Source: Prunella strophiata
Taxonomy: Eukaryota; Chordata; Aves; Passeriformes; Prunellidae
NCBI GenBank assembly: GCA_036583965.1
Contig: JAZBQD010000014.1
Coordinates: 55,371,626-55,435,625, forward strand
Length of the DNA stretch: 64,000 nt
Reading direction: 5' to 3'
Shown here: in pieces, positions 29,101 through 41,569 of the stretch
Numbering within the stretch: the first letter of the stretch is position 1
How the letters are laid out: the number at the start of each line of letters is the position of its first letter
Made by a program: the position numbers and the translations under genes
The notes under the pieces: generated by a model
Databases searched by the model: none
What the model was told of the DNA's origin: nothing
Seen by the model: only the letters and a program-made list of their open reading frames with translations

Positions 29101-32100
29101 AGGCATAGGAATGCCAGGATTCTCTAAGCAGTCCTCAAGAATTTTACACAGGCTTTTCTCTACTGCTACTGCAACAGTAAGCATGTATAAAATATCTCTC
29201 ATGGACTAATGCTCTGATTTTTTCTATTACTTTCCACCAAAAAAAAACCAGTGTGTGATAAACTGTAAAATTATGCTGAAGTCATGAGGTACTCCAACTG
29301 CAAAACTAAAAGCTTAACTACTTTATCAATTTTAATGTAGAGGTCTAAAAATCTGTTCTTTATATTACAAATAGGAAAATCTAAACTTAGAATCTTAGAA
29401 AGGAGTACCACTTGTAGAACTAAATTCCTCTTAATTGTAATATGAAGCTTTTATACACATCAATCATACCTAAAAACCTCATGGAGAAAATAGTAACAGC
29501 CTGCAACCAATCATAATTGTTCTCTCACATTTTTAATTACTAAAAGTCATAGTATGTTTTTTTTTTTTTTACTTTTACAAAGGAAGAAGTTTCTTCTACT
29601 AGCTTCTAATAAGTAGAAGACATGATATTTTAAATGTAACTGTGTTCCTATTCAGCTGGCTGTTAAATCAGATCATAAAGAAATATACACTGTACATGAA
29701 CTTTTGTTTCATAGCATTTACATTTCTTTCATGCATGCAAAGGAATTTCCTATCCAGTCAAAATGCTGATAACTTTCATTTTGGAGATTGGGTTTATTTG
29801 AAGGACATCTAGATTTTAAAAAGCAATAAAGGTTAGAAAACAAAAACAAATAAAAAAAAGTCATTAAAACTAGCTAGCTGGCTACCTAAAACATTGCAAA
29901 TATAAACAGAGAAGTTTCATTGACTGTGCTTCTAGAAACTTCTCAACTTTTTTTTCTCTTGCAAATAGGCCACATAATTTTTAACCATAAATGTAAGAAA
30001 CTTGTAACACAAGCACATCTAACATCACCTCTGGTAAAATATACGGTAACACAAAGAGTATAGCCAGGTAAATGAGCAGGTCTGATCCCTGCTACAGAAC
30101 AATTGTGACTGGTTGGTAAAATGTGAACAGCAAAAATTTCAGGAAAAAAAAAAAAAATGGAAAATTAGTATGGCTAAGATTATATCTATATGAATAAAGA
30201 ATAAATGGCATTGATACAGGATGTTATACTAGATTCTGGGGTACAAAAATGCTGCAAAATGCTGTGAGACTGGGACTGGGCTGAATATCACTTTCCTGTA
30301 AGAGGCTTATCTCAAATGCATATAAAGGGAAGATCTCCACTATTGAGTCAATAGAGCACTGCAGTCCACAACACAGCTAATTTTCAAAAACTGTTCAGTT
30401 CTGCTAAAACTGTAATCTAGAACATCACTAATAAAATTGAGAGGTTTCAGAAAATATTAAAGAAAATAATTAAAGGAAATGAAAACAGACCTGTGCAATT
30501 CAGAGAGTCCAACTTGCCTGATCAAAGGAAAAGATAAATGGGGAAGAAGGGACTTAGTCACAGCCTGTAAAGATCTACACAGGTTTTTATGTTGCATTTT
30601 CCTATCCAGAAAACAAAGGTATAATAAGATCCCATGACTGGCAGTGATGGCATTGATGATAGACAAGTTTGCCCTCAGGAGTGTAGTTAAATTTTCTAAC
30701 CAATGTCTTTTAGAACCATTTATGTAGTATTACTTTTGAGTCTCCCCACCTGATGATTTAAAAGAATGTTTTTTAGAGCATTGTTTAATAACATGATGGT
30801 CTTTTCCAAACTAATAGCCTACAGAACAACTTAACTGATAATTAGTGCTTCTAATATTAGAGGGTAAATTAATTCAGTGAATGATTCAGAGAAAATACAA
30901 GGCTAATTCATCAACAACCTAAATGAAAAAAATGAGCATCATAAACCTGTATTTCATTACCAGATCTGTGATTTAAACACAATTTTTGCACAAACTCCTA
31001 AATGAAGATTCATTTCTCTTGGGTCAAGAAGTATGTTTCTTTATTCATGAGTCCACAGCTCTTTAAAAACATAGCATCCATTCTAATTTTGTCATTTGGG
31101 AAGGTAATATGCTAAGTTAAAATGTTGTCTATTCAGGCTATTTTTTTTCTGTAGGATGTAGACTACAGATAATTTGAACAGAAAAATCTCCTGTCTCTTG
31201 GGGAATACTTGTTTGCTTTTAAATTCCAGTGCACTCACTGCAATCATGCACTAGAGCACCATATTTAAAACATGGAATGCTGGATATATTTAACAGGTTC
31301 AATTTTGCTTGCTGGTTAAAGATTAAGAGACCAAAAGATGGCATCTATTAACAATACTGCATGAAGAAAGGAATCACTGCAGACTGAAGTAAGTCCCACT
31401 GGGGGCCTAACAAGCACCTGCCATTTTCACAGTGGTGAGAGATCAATCAGTCTCTGTGTGCAGCAAGACGACCTGCCAAAAGCTGAACCACAAAGGGGGA
31501 GAGAAGAAAAATGATCAATTCCCCAAACTGTGTGCTCTGCAGTAATAAAACACTGTTCTCTAAACACTTACACTTTCTTTGCAATTGTGATATCTTGGTC
31601 AAGATCAAAATTTGCAGTGAAACCTCATGATGATACACAGAAAAAAAAGATATCCAAAATGTATTAGAAAATTAATTCTCTCTACTGCTAATGTGTAAAT
31701 TCTTGGCATTATGAGAAAAATAATTTTTAGGGTTTTCAAACTGACAGTTGTGGAAAACAAACAACCAGGGTGTTTTCCTCATGTACAAGAGTGCATTTCA
31801 AATTTTCCAGACTTCAGTTCATTGCTTATTTGATTTCTGGTAGTCATGAAGGACTGAGTTGGCCAGTGGAATACTAAGATGTTCTAAATATGTATCAAAA
31901 ACACAACAGTGACAACTGGAAATGAAAACAAGGAATTGGAACCTGGTATTTGTCTATTTGCTTGAAAGTGTTGTACCAACATCTCTATGAATTCATTTAT
32001 TAACAAGCAGAAGAATAGCCAAAAAATCACAGAATCTTGCAGATAACTCTAAATTCTACCAAAATCCCAGGATATTGCCAGTTTGGGTTGGTGCCAGGGC

Positions 32101-34700
32101 ACCATACATTTACATGTTAAGGTAAGGAAAGCCAACCTCAATTTGCAAAGATGAGAAACCATGAATGAATCTCTAGACAGTACAATTCTTTCCTGGGAAA
32201 TTAAGTACTCAAACTCATCTTAACAGCTGACATGATCAAACAAAATTATCTGGAATTCTAGGGGAAGCACTTAGATCATGTACTTCTTATGCGATTAGCC
32301 TGGATTTTTTAATATTTTCATGCTCTCTCTCAAGTGTTCTTACAGCCACTCTCCCACAATATGATGTGTGATTTTTCATCTCCTGTTATACAGAAGACAG
32401 CTGTGGAGCAGTAGTACAGTAGTAAATAATACAGGATGAGAATCTGTTTGGTATACAGAAAAAACCAAAGAGGCTTATTAGAGGTATTTATTTGCAGTTT
32501 CCCTTCACAATGTTAAGAACAATGATTGTTCTACTAAAACCCCTCAATTAGAAACATCCAAAAAGTCTTTCAATGCAACAAAATAAGTCCAAACTAGCAA
32601 AAATGAAAAATAAAGAATACAACCAAAAAAATTCAAAATAGTGTATTATGCTTCATTAGTTGATCAGAAAGATGCTTCTGTTTGAAACAAAACAATGTCA
32701 ATGGTCTGAGAAAACAGTGTGCTTCTCATTCACTGGAGAAATTGTTCCAGGTGTTCATCCTTATACAAATATTATCTTTAAAATATTATTAAGATCTGCA
32801 GAGGTTATCTGCTGAGCAAGTGACTGTAGTGTTAGCTCAAGAGAGATCCAAAGATGGCTATAACTGTTACATCAAACTTGCAGAAGAAAAGACATGACTT
32901 TCTCATAAAGAGACAGGCTTTTAAATAGCTAGTTCAGTTCTGCAGTTCCTGCTTTAGTCTAGTCTCTGTGACTGCAATTAGATTTCAGCAAGTCCATCTC
33001 CCCATTAGTTTTGTTCCTTAAATACCATTTTCAATATATTTAATTTTATTACCACACCTTCAGTTGTCTCACAAAGACAAATACAACATGGCACTGGGTG
33101 GACTGTACTGCTCCTCAGTCTAAGGTAAAGTTCTGATTTTAATGAAGGGAACAGGTAGACTTCCTCTGATTTCTGTGGTATCATGGTTTAATTCAAAGAC
33201 TCTATAAATAAACACATATCTAGGTTTTGCACCATAAATCCTGTTATCACATGTCCTGACCAAGTTCCATACATTAACTCTCAGTAAATTAACTTGTACA
33301 GTTAAAAAAAAAAACCCAAAAACCTAATCAATGACATTTAGGTATATAATCTTTAAGAAAATACTTAAAATAAGCTCTTGATAAAGACTAAAAATATAGA
33401 AAATAAACAAATAAAACCCAAAACCAACAAAAAAACCTCTTCCTATCATCCAACAGAACTGTGTATATGAGGAGGTAAAGAGTAAATAATTTATTTCACA
33501 CAAAACAGAATAGATTTCAAACTTCAATGTGTAACATACTTGCCCTATTAAATGAGAAGAAATATATTCTTTCTTTTTGGCCACAAATATATATTCCATG
33601 CTTCTGTGTGAGAGCTAAGTACAAAAATGCTGAACAATGCTGAAGTATTTAGTGGTTGCCTTCTTTTTCTAAAAACACTTCTAGGATGACATAATTTACC
33701 AGCAAGTTCTGTGTAAGAATTATGTATCACTTAGGCTTACTTTTATGTAATGCCTGTAGAAGAGATTCAAAGGTATAACTGTGCAATAATACTCAGAATA
33801 CAAAATGAAATACTTCTCTTTCTAGGAATAGTAGACTAAACTAAATGACTGCCTAAAATGATATTCAGATATCTTACATTGAGACATCACCTAATATCCA
33901 GCTTTACTTAGTCCTGAAAGCATTTCATTCTCTGCCCAGTTCTCAGTTTGGTCTCAACTTTCCCTGTGTTTTTATATTAAATATCAGTGTGTGTGCATTG
34001 ACACTGATGCACTGGGAAGCATGTGCTCTGGGGAGAACCCTGTCTTTCTTCTGCCTAAGCTTCTCTATGATCTACTGTGCCTAACCTAAATTCCACTTAA
34101 CTCCCCAGAAAACTGCAAACACTTTTATGGTCAGTCTCAATCTAAAAAGCAAGGGAAAACACAGTGTTTAACTCCTAGGAAGCAACCTAATAGGTATCAT
34201 CCATATTCCTTGCAATATAAGCTATAAAAGTTTATATTCACAGCCTGAACCATACTGAAAAGTTTCCAAAAGCTCAGCTTAGAAGTTTGAATAAAAAATA
34301 GTAAATATTATCTCTTAGGTATTTTTAAAGAATGTCAGTGTATTTTTCCTGGATCATTAGCAAACACACTGGCCAGTTTATGCTGAAAGAGACTTATGTT
34401 ATGATTGAAGAAGGAATATTTTAAAGTACTATTGTATCAAACAAATTAGAAGGACTTCTCCAAGTATCCATAATATATATTTACAAACCACTTTAATTAA
34501 AACACATATCTCTATATTTAACTTAAAGCCTGTATTTCAATCTGACTTCCTTATGATTTTTCAAGATTCCTGTACCATATGCACATAAGAACATTTTGTA
34601 ACATCATTAACATACCCAATTTACATGGCACAAATCTGCTAACATCTGCAGTGATTTAGAACCCCTCAACATCTTTTACACCATGAAGAAGAAAACAGCC
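23101..34700. other. long featureless intronic stretch
   Basis: About 11.6 kb with no supported exon, RNA gene or named transposon. A block at 23590-23695 is locally richer in G and C (69-codon frame 23487-23696, unrecognised). A few bases near 27784-27800 (CATAGAATCATAAAAT) and 32028-32040 recall the CR1 terminal octamer but lack the rest of the element. Homopolymer and A-rich tracts occur near 29560-29571, 30149-30161 and 33303-33440. Confidence 0.5.
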
Positions 34701-34766
34701 TTTTTTGGGGTTTTTTGGGTTGTGGTGGTTTTTTTTTTGTTTGTTTGTTTGTTTGTTTTTTTTTTT
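34701..34766. repeat. T-rich tract with GGGG interruptions and (TTTG)n
   Basis: TTTTTTGGGG repeated with variation, then four TTTG units and a T run. It resembles the reverse complement of the A/CC-rich tracts elsewhere in the window. Confidence 0.9.
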
Positions 34767-34809
34767 CTTCATGTGGTACAATAAATAAAACAGCGTATTT
34801 AACTTATTT

Positions 34810-35210
34810 TGCATTTAACGAGAAGCCAATGAGTGTTATTACAGCATATCAGCATAGAATATGAAAAGGAAGAAGATGGAAATATGATGCTGAGCCATTC
34901 AAGTAATCTGTTAGCCCAGATTAGTAATGGGCTAGAAATTACCTCCATTAGTCAGTCATTCATTGTTCTGGGAGGCTCCATAATGAATAACCTAGACTAC
35001 AGCTTCACCTCCCTTGGCATTTTTCACATTTCTTCATTTCATTTGTCCATACTGAACAGTGGAATTTTAAACAAAGAAAAACCTATTAGAGCTGATGAAA
35101 GACATGCCCATATGTACACTAACTTGCAGAAGGTTCTGAAAACATTGCTGCTGACTATTTGTGACAAATATTAAATCCCTGTTCAGTTAGATGGTCATTG
35201 TTGTTTGGCT
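34810..35210. promoter_or_regulatory. weak candidate noncoding element with 113-codon frame
   Basis: Unique sequence rich in ATTAG, CATTA and TAATGA homeodomain-like cores, with a 113-codon plus frame (34833-35174) that has no recognisable domain or codon pattern. It is free of simple repeats. I read it as a possible conserved noncoding element rather than a gene. Confidence 0.2.
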
Positions 35211-38200
35211 AACTTTTAACTGGGAAAATGGTTTTTTGATTATTAACAGGAAAATAAAAATCTGCCAAAAATGAAAATATATTCTGAAGGGTGCCAACTC
35301 TTGATGTAAAATGAAATTATACTACAATTATATCCATAGTGTGCTTGCACAAAGATGCAATGAGCATCATCCATTCAGACCTTACAGAAAAAAGCTCAGC
35401 TTAATACTCAACGGCCAGATCTTTGCTTCAGTTGAACTGTTTTACTCATTATCCATTTGTATTAATAAATTAAATACTAGTCCTTATTCAGCTTGAAAAA
35501 CTAACTATAGTCTTCCCTTAATGAGAATGGAGTGTACAACTTACCTAATATAACAGATCTGTGGTTTGATACTATAGTCTGTCCATCTGAACATTTTTAA
35601 AACAGACATTTCAGATCTATTTCAGATCTGCAGATGCTCATTCAACAAAGTATTAAATCCTTAGAAATAACCCTCCTCTGCAAAGTCTTGCTGACTAATA
35701 ACTGTTGACAACCTCTTTAATTTGCAGTTCTTTATTTCCACAGAGCCATGTGGCAGCAATCTATCATCCACAAGGTATTTCATCTCTTTGCTCTTTTCCT
35801 TTGTCCACATCCTTTGCCCCAGGCATTCTTCTGCTTCACAAAAATGACCTGCTTGTATTTCAGAAAACCTGAATGCAAAATGTTATGCATTTGCAATCTT
35901 CCAAATCCAACAAAGCCACTGTGCCAAAAGTGAGCACTTAGATTCAGGAATCTGAAATCAAATCACTGAGACTTTAAGCTCTTAGCCTTGGCAAACTAGT
36001 TTTGGAACAAAAAAAGGCCAGAGACACCTTGTACAAAACCACTTTTCCATGGGCCACTGCAGCTGTCAGCATTGCAGGGGCAGCTAGTGGACTGGGTATT
36101 GAGCAGGTTGTTGATCAGATACTGACTTTTCTACTCGCTGTGCTGTTTGCCCACCTTTCCCTTCCATTCAACTGGAACCATCTCAGAATGGTCTCTTCCT
36201 GGCCATCTCTGTGTGTGTATTCCACACCCTATCAGGTGTGGGATCCCACACCTTCTCCCACACACTTCCCAGGTGAAGAGCTATTGCCATACACTAGGAT
36301 AATCTACAAAGCTAATATCTAATCACAAGATCAGTCTGAAAAACAATTTATTACCATTACAGATTTTTCAACTATTTATCCTTTGTAACTCAGGGCTTTT
36401 TCTTTTTTAAAATTATATTTCAAATACATCACATACTTTTCCAAGGACAAAAAATGAAATGTATGCCAAAAAAAAAAAAAATTTAATGTGTATGTGTCAT
36501 TCCTCACATAAATTAATGGAAGACCTAGTCCTTGGCTCATGAAATTCTTCCTTATTTGCCTTTTTTACCATGCATTACCAATGACATATAGGATACATCC
36601 CTGTCTGCTATTTTAACAGGCAATTTTACTAAAATAATTTTAATTAATTATGGGCCCTTTATAACAAATTATTTTGAAATTTCTACTTCCAAAACTGGAA
36701 ACAGTAAAATCTCCATAAACAACAGGCCACTCTGCACCACTAGGCAAGAGAAAGGTAGTTTCAACAGAGCAAGTAGCAAAATGAACTTTTTTTAGAAGAA
36801 AGGAACTATAGCTGCTGGATGTCTCATATTGGTTATATATTTCTTGTGCTTTCTGCATTTTTCATGTTCACCCTAATTTTTAGAGGAAACGGTTCCATAA
36901 TATTACAAAAGACAAATCCTTCCTCCTAGAAAGATCAAATTGTTCCTGTGATCAAGTCAAGTAATTCAGCTTGCTGTGGCTCTATGGGAGGCAGAGAACT
37001 CAAAGAGCAGCAGCCCCTTAGATCACTGGGTCTTTGGGTCACTGTCCTCTCTGTATGAAGATCTAATTCAAATGACCCAAGCGACTAGCCACACACTGTA
37101 GATGAAAACTCTGATTAACCCTTATCAGGTCTGTGTTATCTTCAGAGGACTCAGAACTGTTCATGTGATTTCTGATATTTAAGATGCAGCTCATCACTAA
37201 GCAGCAATGGGGATGTACATCACGACCTTGACTGCAGCACCACTGTCTGTCTGGGGCAATAACCACCTCAGCTGAAACCTGACTGAGCTGGCAGATGACA
37301 CTGCAGGGATAACAGTACAAGCAAGGAAATCTAAGATTTTGCAGGAAACTTTCACAGAGATTTTTCCAGAAAAGTTTTAGGAGGGCATTGGCATGTGTAG
37401 TTGCATTAATAACTTTTGCATTAATGTATCAATACTTTTTGCCCCTTTCCAAATCCCTCAGTTCACTTCTGACTCTTGTGATCTACACTATGGAGTCCCC
37501 TCAAGAGGCCCAGTGCAGGAATGTACATAATTTTATGGTGGCAATTGTAAGAGATATGGGAAGATTTCTGGTTTTAAGAGGCACAGTTGGACCAGAATAT
37601 TCTACTGGAACATGTACTATCAACACTACAAAACCAGAAATGCATCCTATTTTACAGGGTTAATAATCTTTAGTGCAGTTATCTTATTCTTTCATCTTTT
37701 TATTGTCTCGTAATGGAATACCATTTTTAAAGGATATTGTTCCAGATAGTATCAGAGATTTAAGAAATACAATCTATTAGTTTCTTTCTGCACTTATATT
37801 AGGCCCCTTAAGAATAACCCACTTGGAAATAACTTGTGAGAAATAGTATCTCTATCTTATGGGCTTTTACAGAACTCAGCTTTATTTTTATAGATGTTGC
37901 TCATTTGCTGAAAAGGTTAAAGATCTTTTAAAGTGTTTCATTATTCACAGCAACAATATTCACAGCAAAACCTTACACACATTCTATGAACAAAAAAAAA
38001 CTTCCCCCATACCACCTGCTATTTAATTGCTTCTGCCATTGCATACTAGCAGTGAAAACCCTAGATTTTTCTAACATTATACAATAAATTATAATAGGGT
38101 GTAGTATGATGAAATATACATATGTAGTGCTGGTCAACAGAATATTACTGAATCTAGCTCAATAAATTCTGATTTTCTATGTTTAGCAATATTCAGAAGA

Positions 38201-38471
38201 AAAACTACCACCATTAGCAAAGATAAATGAATTGGGTTTCAGTCCTGCTGAAGACTTATCAGTCCTACTATCATGGAAAAAGAAAAAGAAAACAGAAAAT
38301 TTTGCCCTGCTTGTGCTTCAATTGCTGGCTTCCTTGAAAGCACAGGCAACACATAAGGGTCAAGTCTTCTAGGGCTGGATCAGATTGTAGGCCAGAGCCA
38401 GCTGTGAGGAGTGGAAGCTGGCTAATCCTGAGCCTTGCAGGTGCCCTCATGCACAGAAATATATGATTAGA
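35211..38471. other. intronic DNA without recognisable feature
   Basis: Frames at 36002-36322, 37063-37320 and 37388-37663 show no recognisable family and no exon-like splice context. One A run lies at 36469-36481. Nothing else is supported. Confidence 0.5.
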
Positions 38472-38884
38472 GACAAAGGTCTACACTAGCCTGGAGAAAA
38501 GGGGGCTGAGGAAAGACCTTATCACTCCCTGCAACTATTTGAAAGGAGATTGTATCCAGGTGGTGGTTAGTCTCTTTTGACAAGTCATAGGATAAGAGAA
38601 AATGGCCTCAAGTTCCACTGAAGGGGCAGGATAGTAGGGGAATGTGTGTGTGTGTGTTAGATTGAATGCTAGGTTAAACATCTTCACCAAAAGTGTTGTC
38701 AAGCATTGGAAGAGACTACCCAGGGAAGTGGTGGAGTCACCAGCCCCAGAGGCATTTAAAATATGTGTAAATGTGGCACTTGGAGACATGATTTAGTGGT
38801 GAACTTGGAAGTGCTATGATAATGGACTCAATGATCTTAAAGGTCTGTTCCAGTGAAAACGTGTCCATGATTCTATGATTTTAT
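38472..38884 (+). mobile_element. CR1 LINE, 3' terminal fragment
   Basis: In order: CTGGAGAAAAGGGGGCTGAG, a GACCTTATCACTCCCTGCAA block, GGATAAGAGAAAATGGCCTC, ATCTTCACCAAAAGTGTTGT, CTACCCAGGGAAGTGGTGGA, GGCATTTAAAATATGTG, TTTAGTGGTGAACTTGG, GATCTTAAAGGTCTGTTCCA and terminal ATGATTCTATGATTTTATC. It is truncated on the 5' side. A (TG)n run at 38645-38657 sits inside it. It is moderately diverged and similar in age class to the copy at 322-612. Confidence 0.92.
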
Positions 38885-39222
38885 CATTCCTGTCACAACG
38901 ATTATCTACCCCTGCATTGGTAAGTAGGAATAAAACTGACACTGAAAAGGAAAGAAGGAAGTTTATTTGGGAACATCCTTCTCTCTGAATATGAATTAGT
39001 GTACTATTCTTGAACTAATGGACATAGAATTCAATATACTTTTTTTAATACAGCATGCTGACAATTTAAAATGTACCAAGAATTCATACTTGACGCTGTA
39101 GTCAATATAGTACAGTATGTCTTCAGTCTAGTTGATATTAGCAAAATTTTCACAACATGTATGTGATTTGTGAGTAGTTGTGCCTGAATCAAGGCCTCAT
39201 TAAAAACAAAACAAAATAAGTA

Positions 39223-39223
<1 letters not shown>

Positions 39224-39254
<31 letters not shown>
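39224..39254. repeat. A31 homopolymer tract
   Basis: A 31-base uninterrupted A run in the spacer between two convergent CR1 copies, followed by GGAAAGGAAACCCC. No retrotransposon body ends at it. Confidence 0.95.
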
Positions 39255-39256
<2 letters not shown>

Positions 39257-39527
39257 AAAGGAAACCCCAAAAATAGAAGGAATTGCTGAATTATTTATAG
39301 AACTCTTGTGAGCTCTGTCATATCTCTCCAGTGTATCATTTTGCCAGCAAAGCTGTAACAACCTCAGAATTTAAAAACATGTGATATGTACAAAATCAAT
39401 CAATAAAAAATCTGTCTGAAAACATCAGCAATAACACACTAACTTTATTACTTAGCACTCCGAACTTGGTTTTTGATCATGAGGTTTATTAGTCTCTTCT
39501 CAAACTATCATCTTTTCAGTGTGTGGG

Positions 39528-41338
39528 TGATAGAATTAGACTGCTAAAGGGTTGAAATGGACCTTAAGGATTATCTAATCCCAACTGCCCCTGCCATGTG
39601 GACTCCTCCCACTAGACCATGCTGATCAAGACCTTATCATTCTGGTCTTGAACACTGCCAGGGTTGGGGCATCCACAGCCTCCCTGGGCAACCTGTTCCA
39701 GTGTCTAACAACCCTTAAAGTAAAGAATTTCTTCCTGATATCTAACCTAAATCTCCCCTCTTTCAATTTGTACCCATTTACTCTGTCTTGTCACTACAGT
39801 TCCTGATGTGCAGTCCCTTTCCAGTTCCCTGGTAAGCTCCTTTCCAATATTTGGCAGATCCTATGAGGTCTCCACACAACCTTCTCCAGCCTGAACAGCC
39901 TCAGCTTTCTCAGCCTGTCTTTGTAAGAGAGGTGCTCCCATCCTCTTATCAGTTTTGTCCCTCTTCTCTGGACTTGCTACAACAGTTCCTTATATTGGGG
40001 ACACCAGAGCTGCATGCAGTAATTCAGGTGGGGTCTCACAAGAGCAGAGCACAGGGGGACAATCACCTCCTTTGACCTGCTGGCCATGCTCCTTTTGATG
40101 CAGACCAGGTTGGCTTTCTGGGCTGTGAGTGCACATTGCTGCCTCATGTTGAGTTTGTCATCAACCAACACACCCCAATCTTTCCCCACAGGCCTGCTCC
40201 CAACCACTCCTTCACCCATACTCTGTTTGTGCCTAGGATTGCCACGACCCAGGTGTAGGACCTTGCACTTTGCTTTGTTGACCTTCATTTTGGTCAACAT
40301 TTACACAGGCCCACTTCTCAAGCCTGCCCAGGTCCCTCTGGATGGCATTATCCCCTCCCTCCAGTGTGTTGACTGCCCCACAGAGCTTGGTGTCAGCAGC
40401 AAATTTGCTGAGGGTGCACTCAATTCCACTGTTCACATCACCAGCAAAGCTGTTGAACAGCATTGGCTGCAGTGGTGACCCCTGAGGGGCAACACTTGAC
40501 ACAGGAACAATGAGCCCCTGACCACAACTCTCTGTGTGCAGCCCTCCAGCCAGATCTTTATCCACTGCATGGTCCATCCATCAAATCCAGGTCTCTCCAG
40601 TCTGGAGACAAGGATGTCACATGGAGCAGTGTCAAAGCCTTTGCATAAGTCCAGGTAGAAGATGTCAGCTGCTCTGCCCCTATCCCCCAGTGCTGTAGCT
40701 CTGCCATAGAAGGTCTCCAGGTTTGGCAGGCATGATTTCCCCTTGGTGAAGCCATGGTGGCTCTTACCAATCACCTCTTTGTCTTCCACATGCCTCAGCA
40801 ATTTCCAGGAGAATCTGCTCCATGATCCTGCCTGGCACAGAGGTGAGACTGACTGCTCTGCAGTTCCCCAGGCCTTCTGCTTTTCCCATTTTAAAATGGA
40901 GCTTATAACTCCATTTTTTGGTCATCATGGACTTCACCTGACTGCCACAATATTTTGGACAATGATGTATAGTGGCTTAACAGCTTTGTCTACCAGCTCC
41001 CTCAGGACTCATGGACAAATCTTATCAGGTCCCATGGACTTGTGCACATTCAGGTTTCTTAGAAGTTATTGAACCCACACCTCTCCTACAGAGGGCCTTC
41101 ATTCTTCCAGTCCCTGCATTTGCCTTTTCCAAATTGGGTGGCAGTGACTGGAGCACTTGCTGTTGAAGACAGGCATAGAAGTCATTGAGAAACTCAGGAC
41201 TCTCTTTTTCCAGGGTAGTAAGGTTTCTCTTTTCCTTCTGGAGAGGGTCCACATTTACACCTAATCTTTCTCTTGCTTGCAACACATCTTTAGAAGCCTT
41301 TCTGTTATCCTTGATATCCCTGGCATGCAAATAAATTG
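39528..41338 (-). mobile_element. CR1 LINE, 1.8-kb 5'-truncated copy
   Basis: A minus-strand CR1 with 3' end at 39528 (GATAGAATTAGA then GGGTTGAAATGGACCTTAAG). It extends through the 3' UTR-like region (CCCTGCCATGTGGACTCC, GGGCATCCACAGCCTCCCTG) into part of ORF2 and stops abruptly near 41338 at ATAAATTGTGGCTTTGG, the usual 5' truncation. It is the longest and best-preserved element in the window. The plus-strand frames inside it (39851-40075, 40086-40478, 40743-41072) are antisense shadows. Confidence 0.95.
39977..41330 (-). pseudogene. broken CR1 ORF2 reverse-transcriptase remnant
   Basis: In a functional CR1, ORF2 encodes the endonuclease/reverse transcriptase that copies the element RNA into the genome. 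Here the C-terminal reverse-transcriptase part is spread over four overlapping minus frames (41025-41330, 40433-40801, 40233-40577, 39977-40300), so several frameshifts break it. Recognisable pieces in order are [30 protein letters not shown] (the first catalytic Asp region), [38 protein letters not shown] and LHLGRGNPRH. The catalytic motif is FAAD where the family has FADD, so a metal-binding Asp is lost. It has no endonuclease domain and is not functional. Confidence 0.9.
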
Positions 41339-41343
41339 TGGCT

Positions 41344-41569
41344 TTGGTTTTTTTGGTTTTGTTTTTTTTTTTTTTTTTTGTTTTGTTTTGTTTTGTTTTT
41401 TGTGGGGTTTTTTTGTTGGTTTTTTTTTTTTTTTTTTTTTTTGGTTTGGTTTGGTTTGGGCTTTTTTAGGTTTTATTTTCTTTGGGTTTGACTTTTTGTT
41501 TTTGTTTTGTTTTGGATTTTTTTTTCTTATTTTTTGTTTGGATTTTTTTTTTTTTTCTGTTTTCTTCAG
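41344..41569. repeat. 226-bp T/G-rich low-complexity tract
   Basis: T runs up to about 23 bases mixed with TTTTG repeats, three TTTGG units and GGGG interruptions. Frames read poly-Phe/Gly/Trp on one strand and poly-Lys/Pro/Gln on the other, all artefacts. It begins within a few bases of the CR1 truncation point. Confidence 0.95.

Noticed and set aside
37063..37320. Minus frame with cysteines following an AG-Val-Ser
   Set aside because: The cysteine spacing does not match the TAFA family and the supposed acceptor lacks a pyrimidine tract.
39851..41072. Plus-strand frames of 74-130 codons
   Set aside because: Antisense shadows of the minus-strand CR1 reverse-transcriptase remnant.
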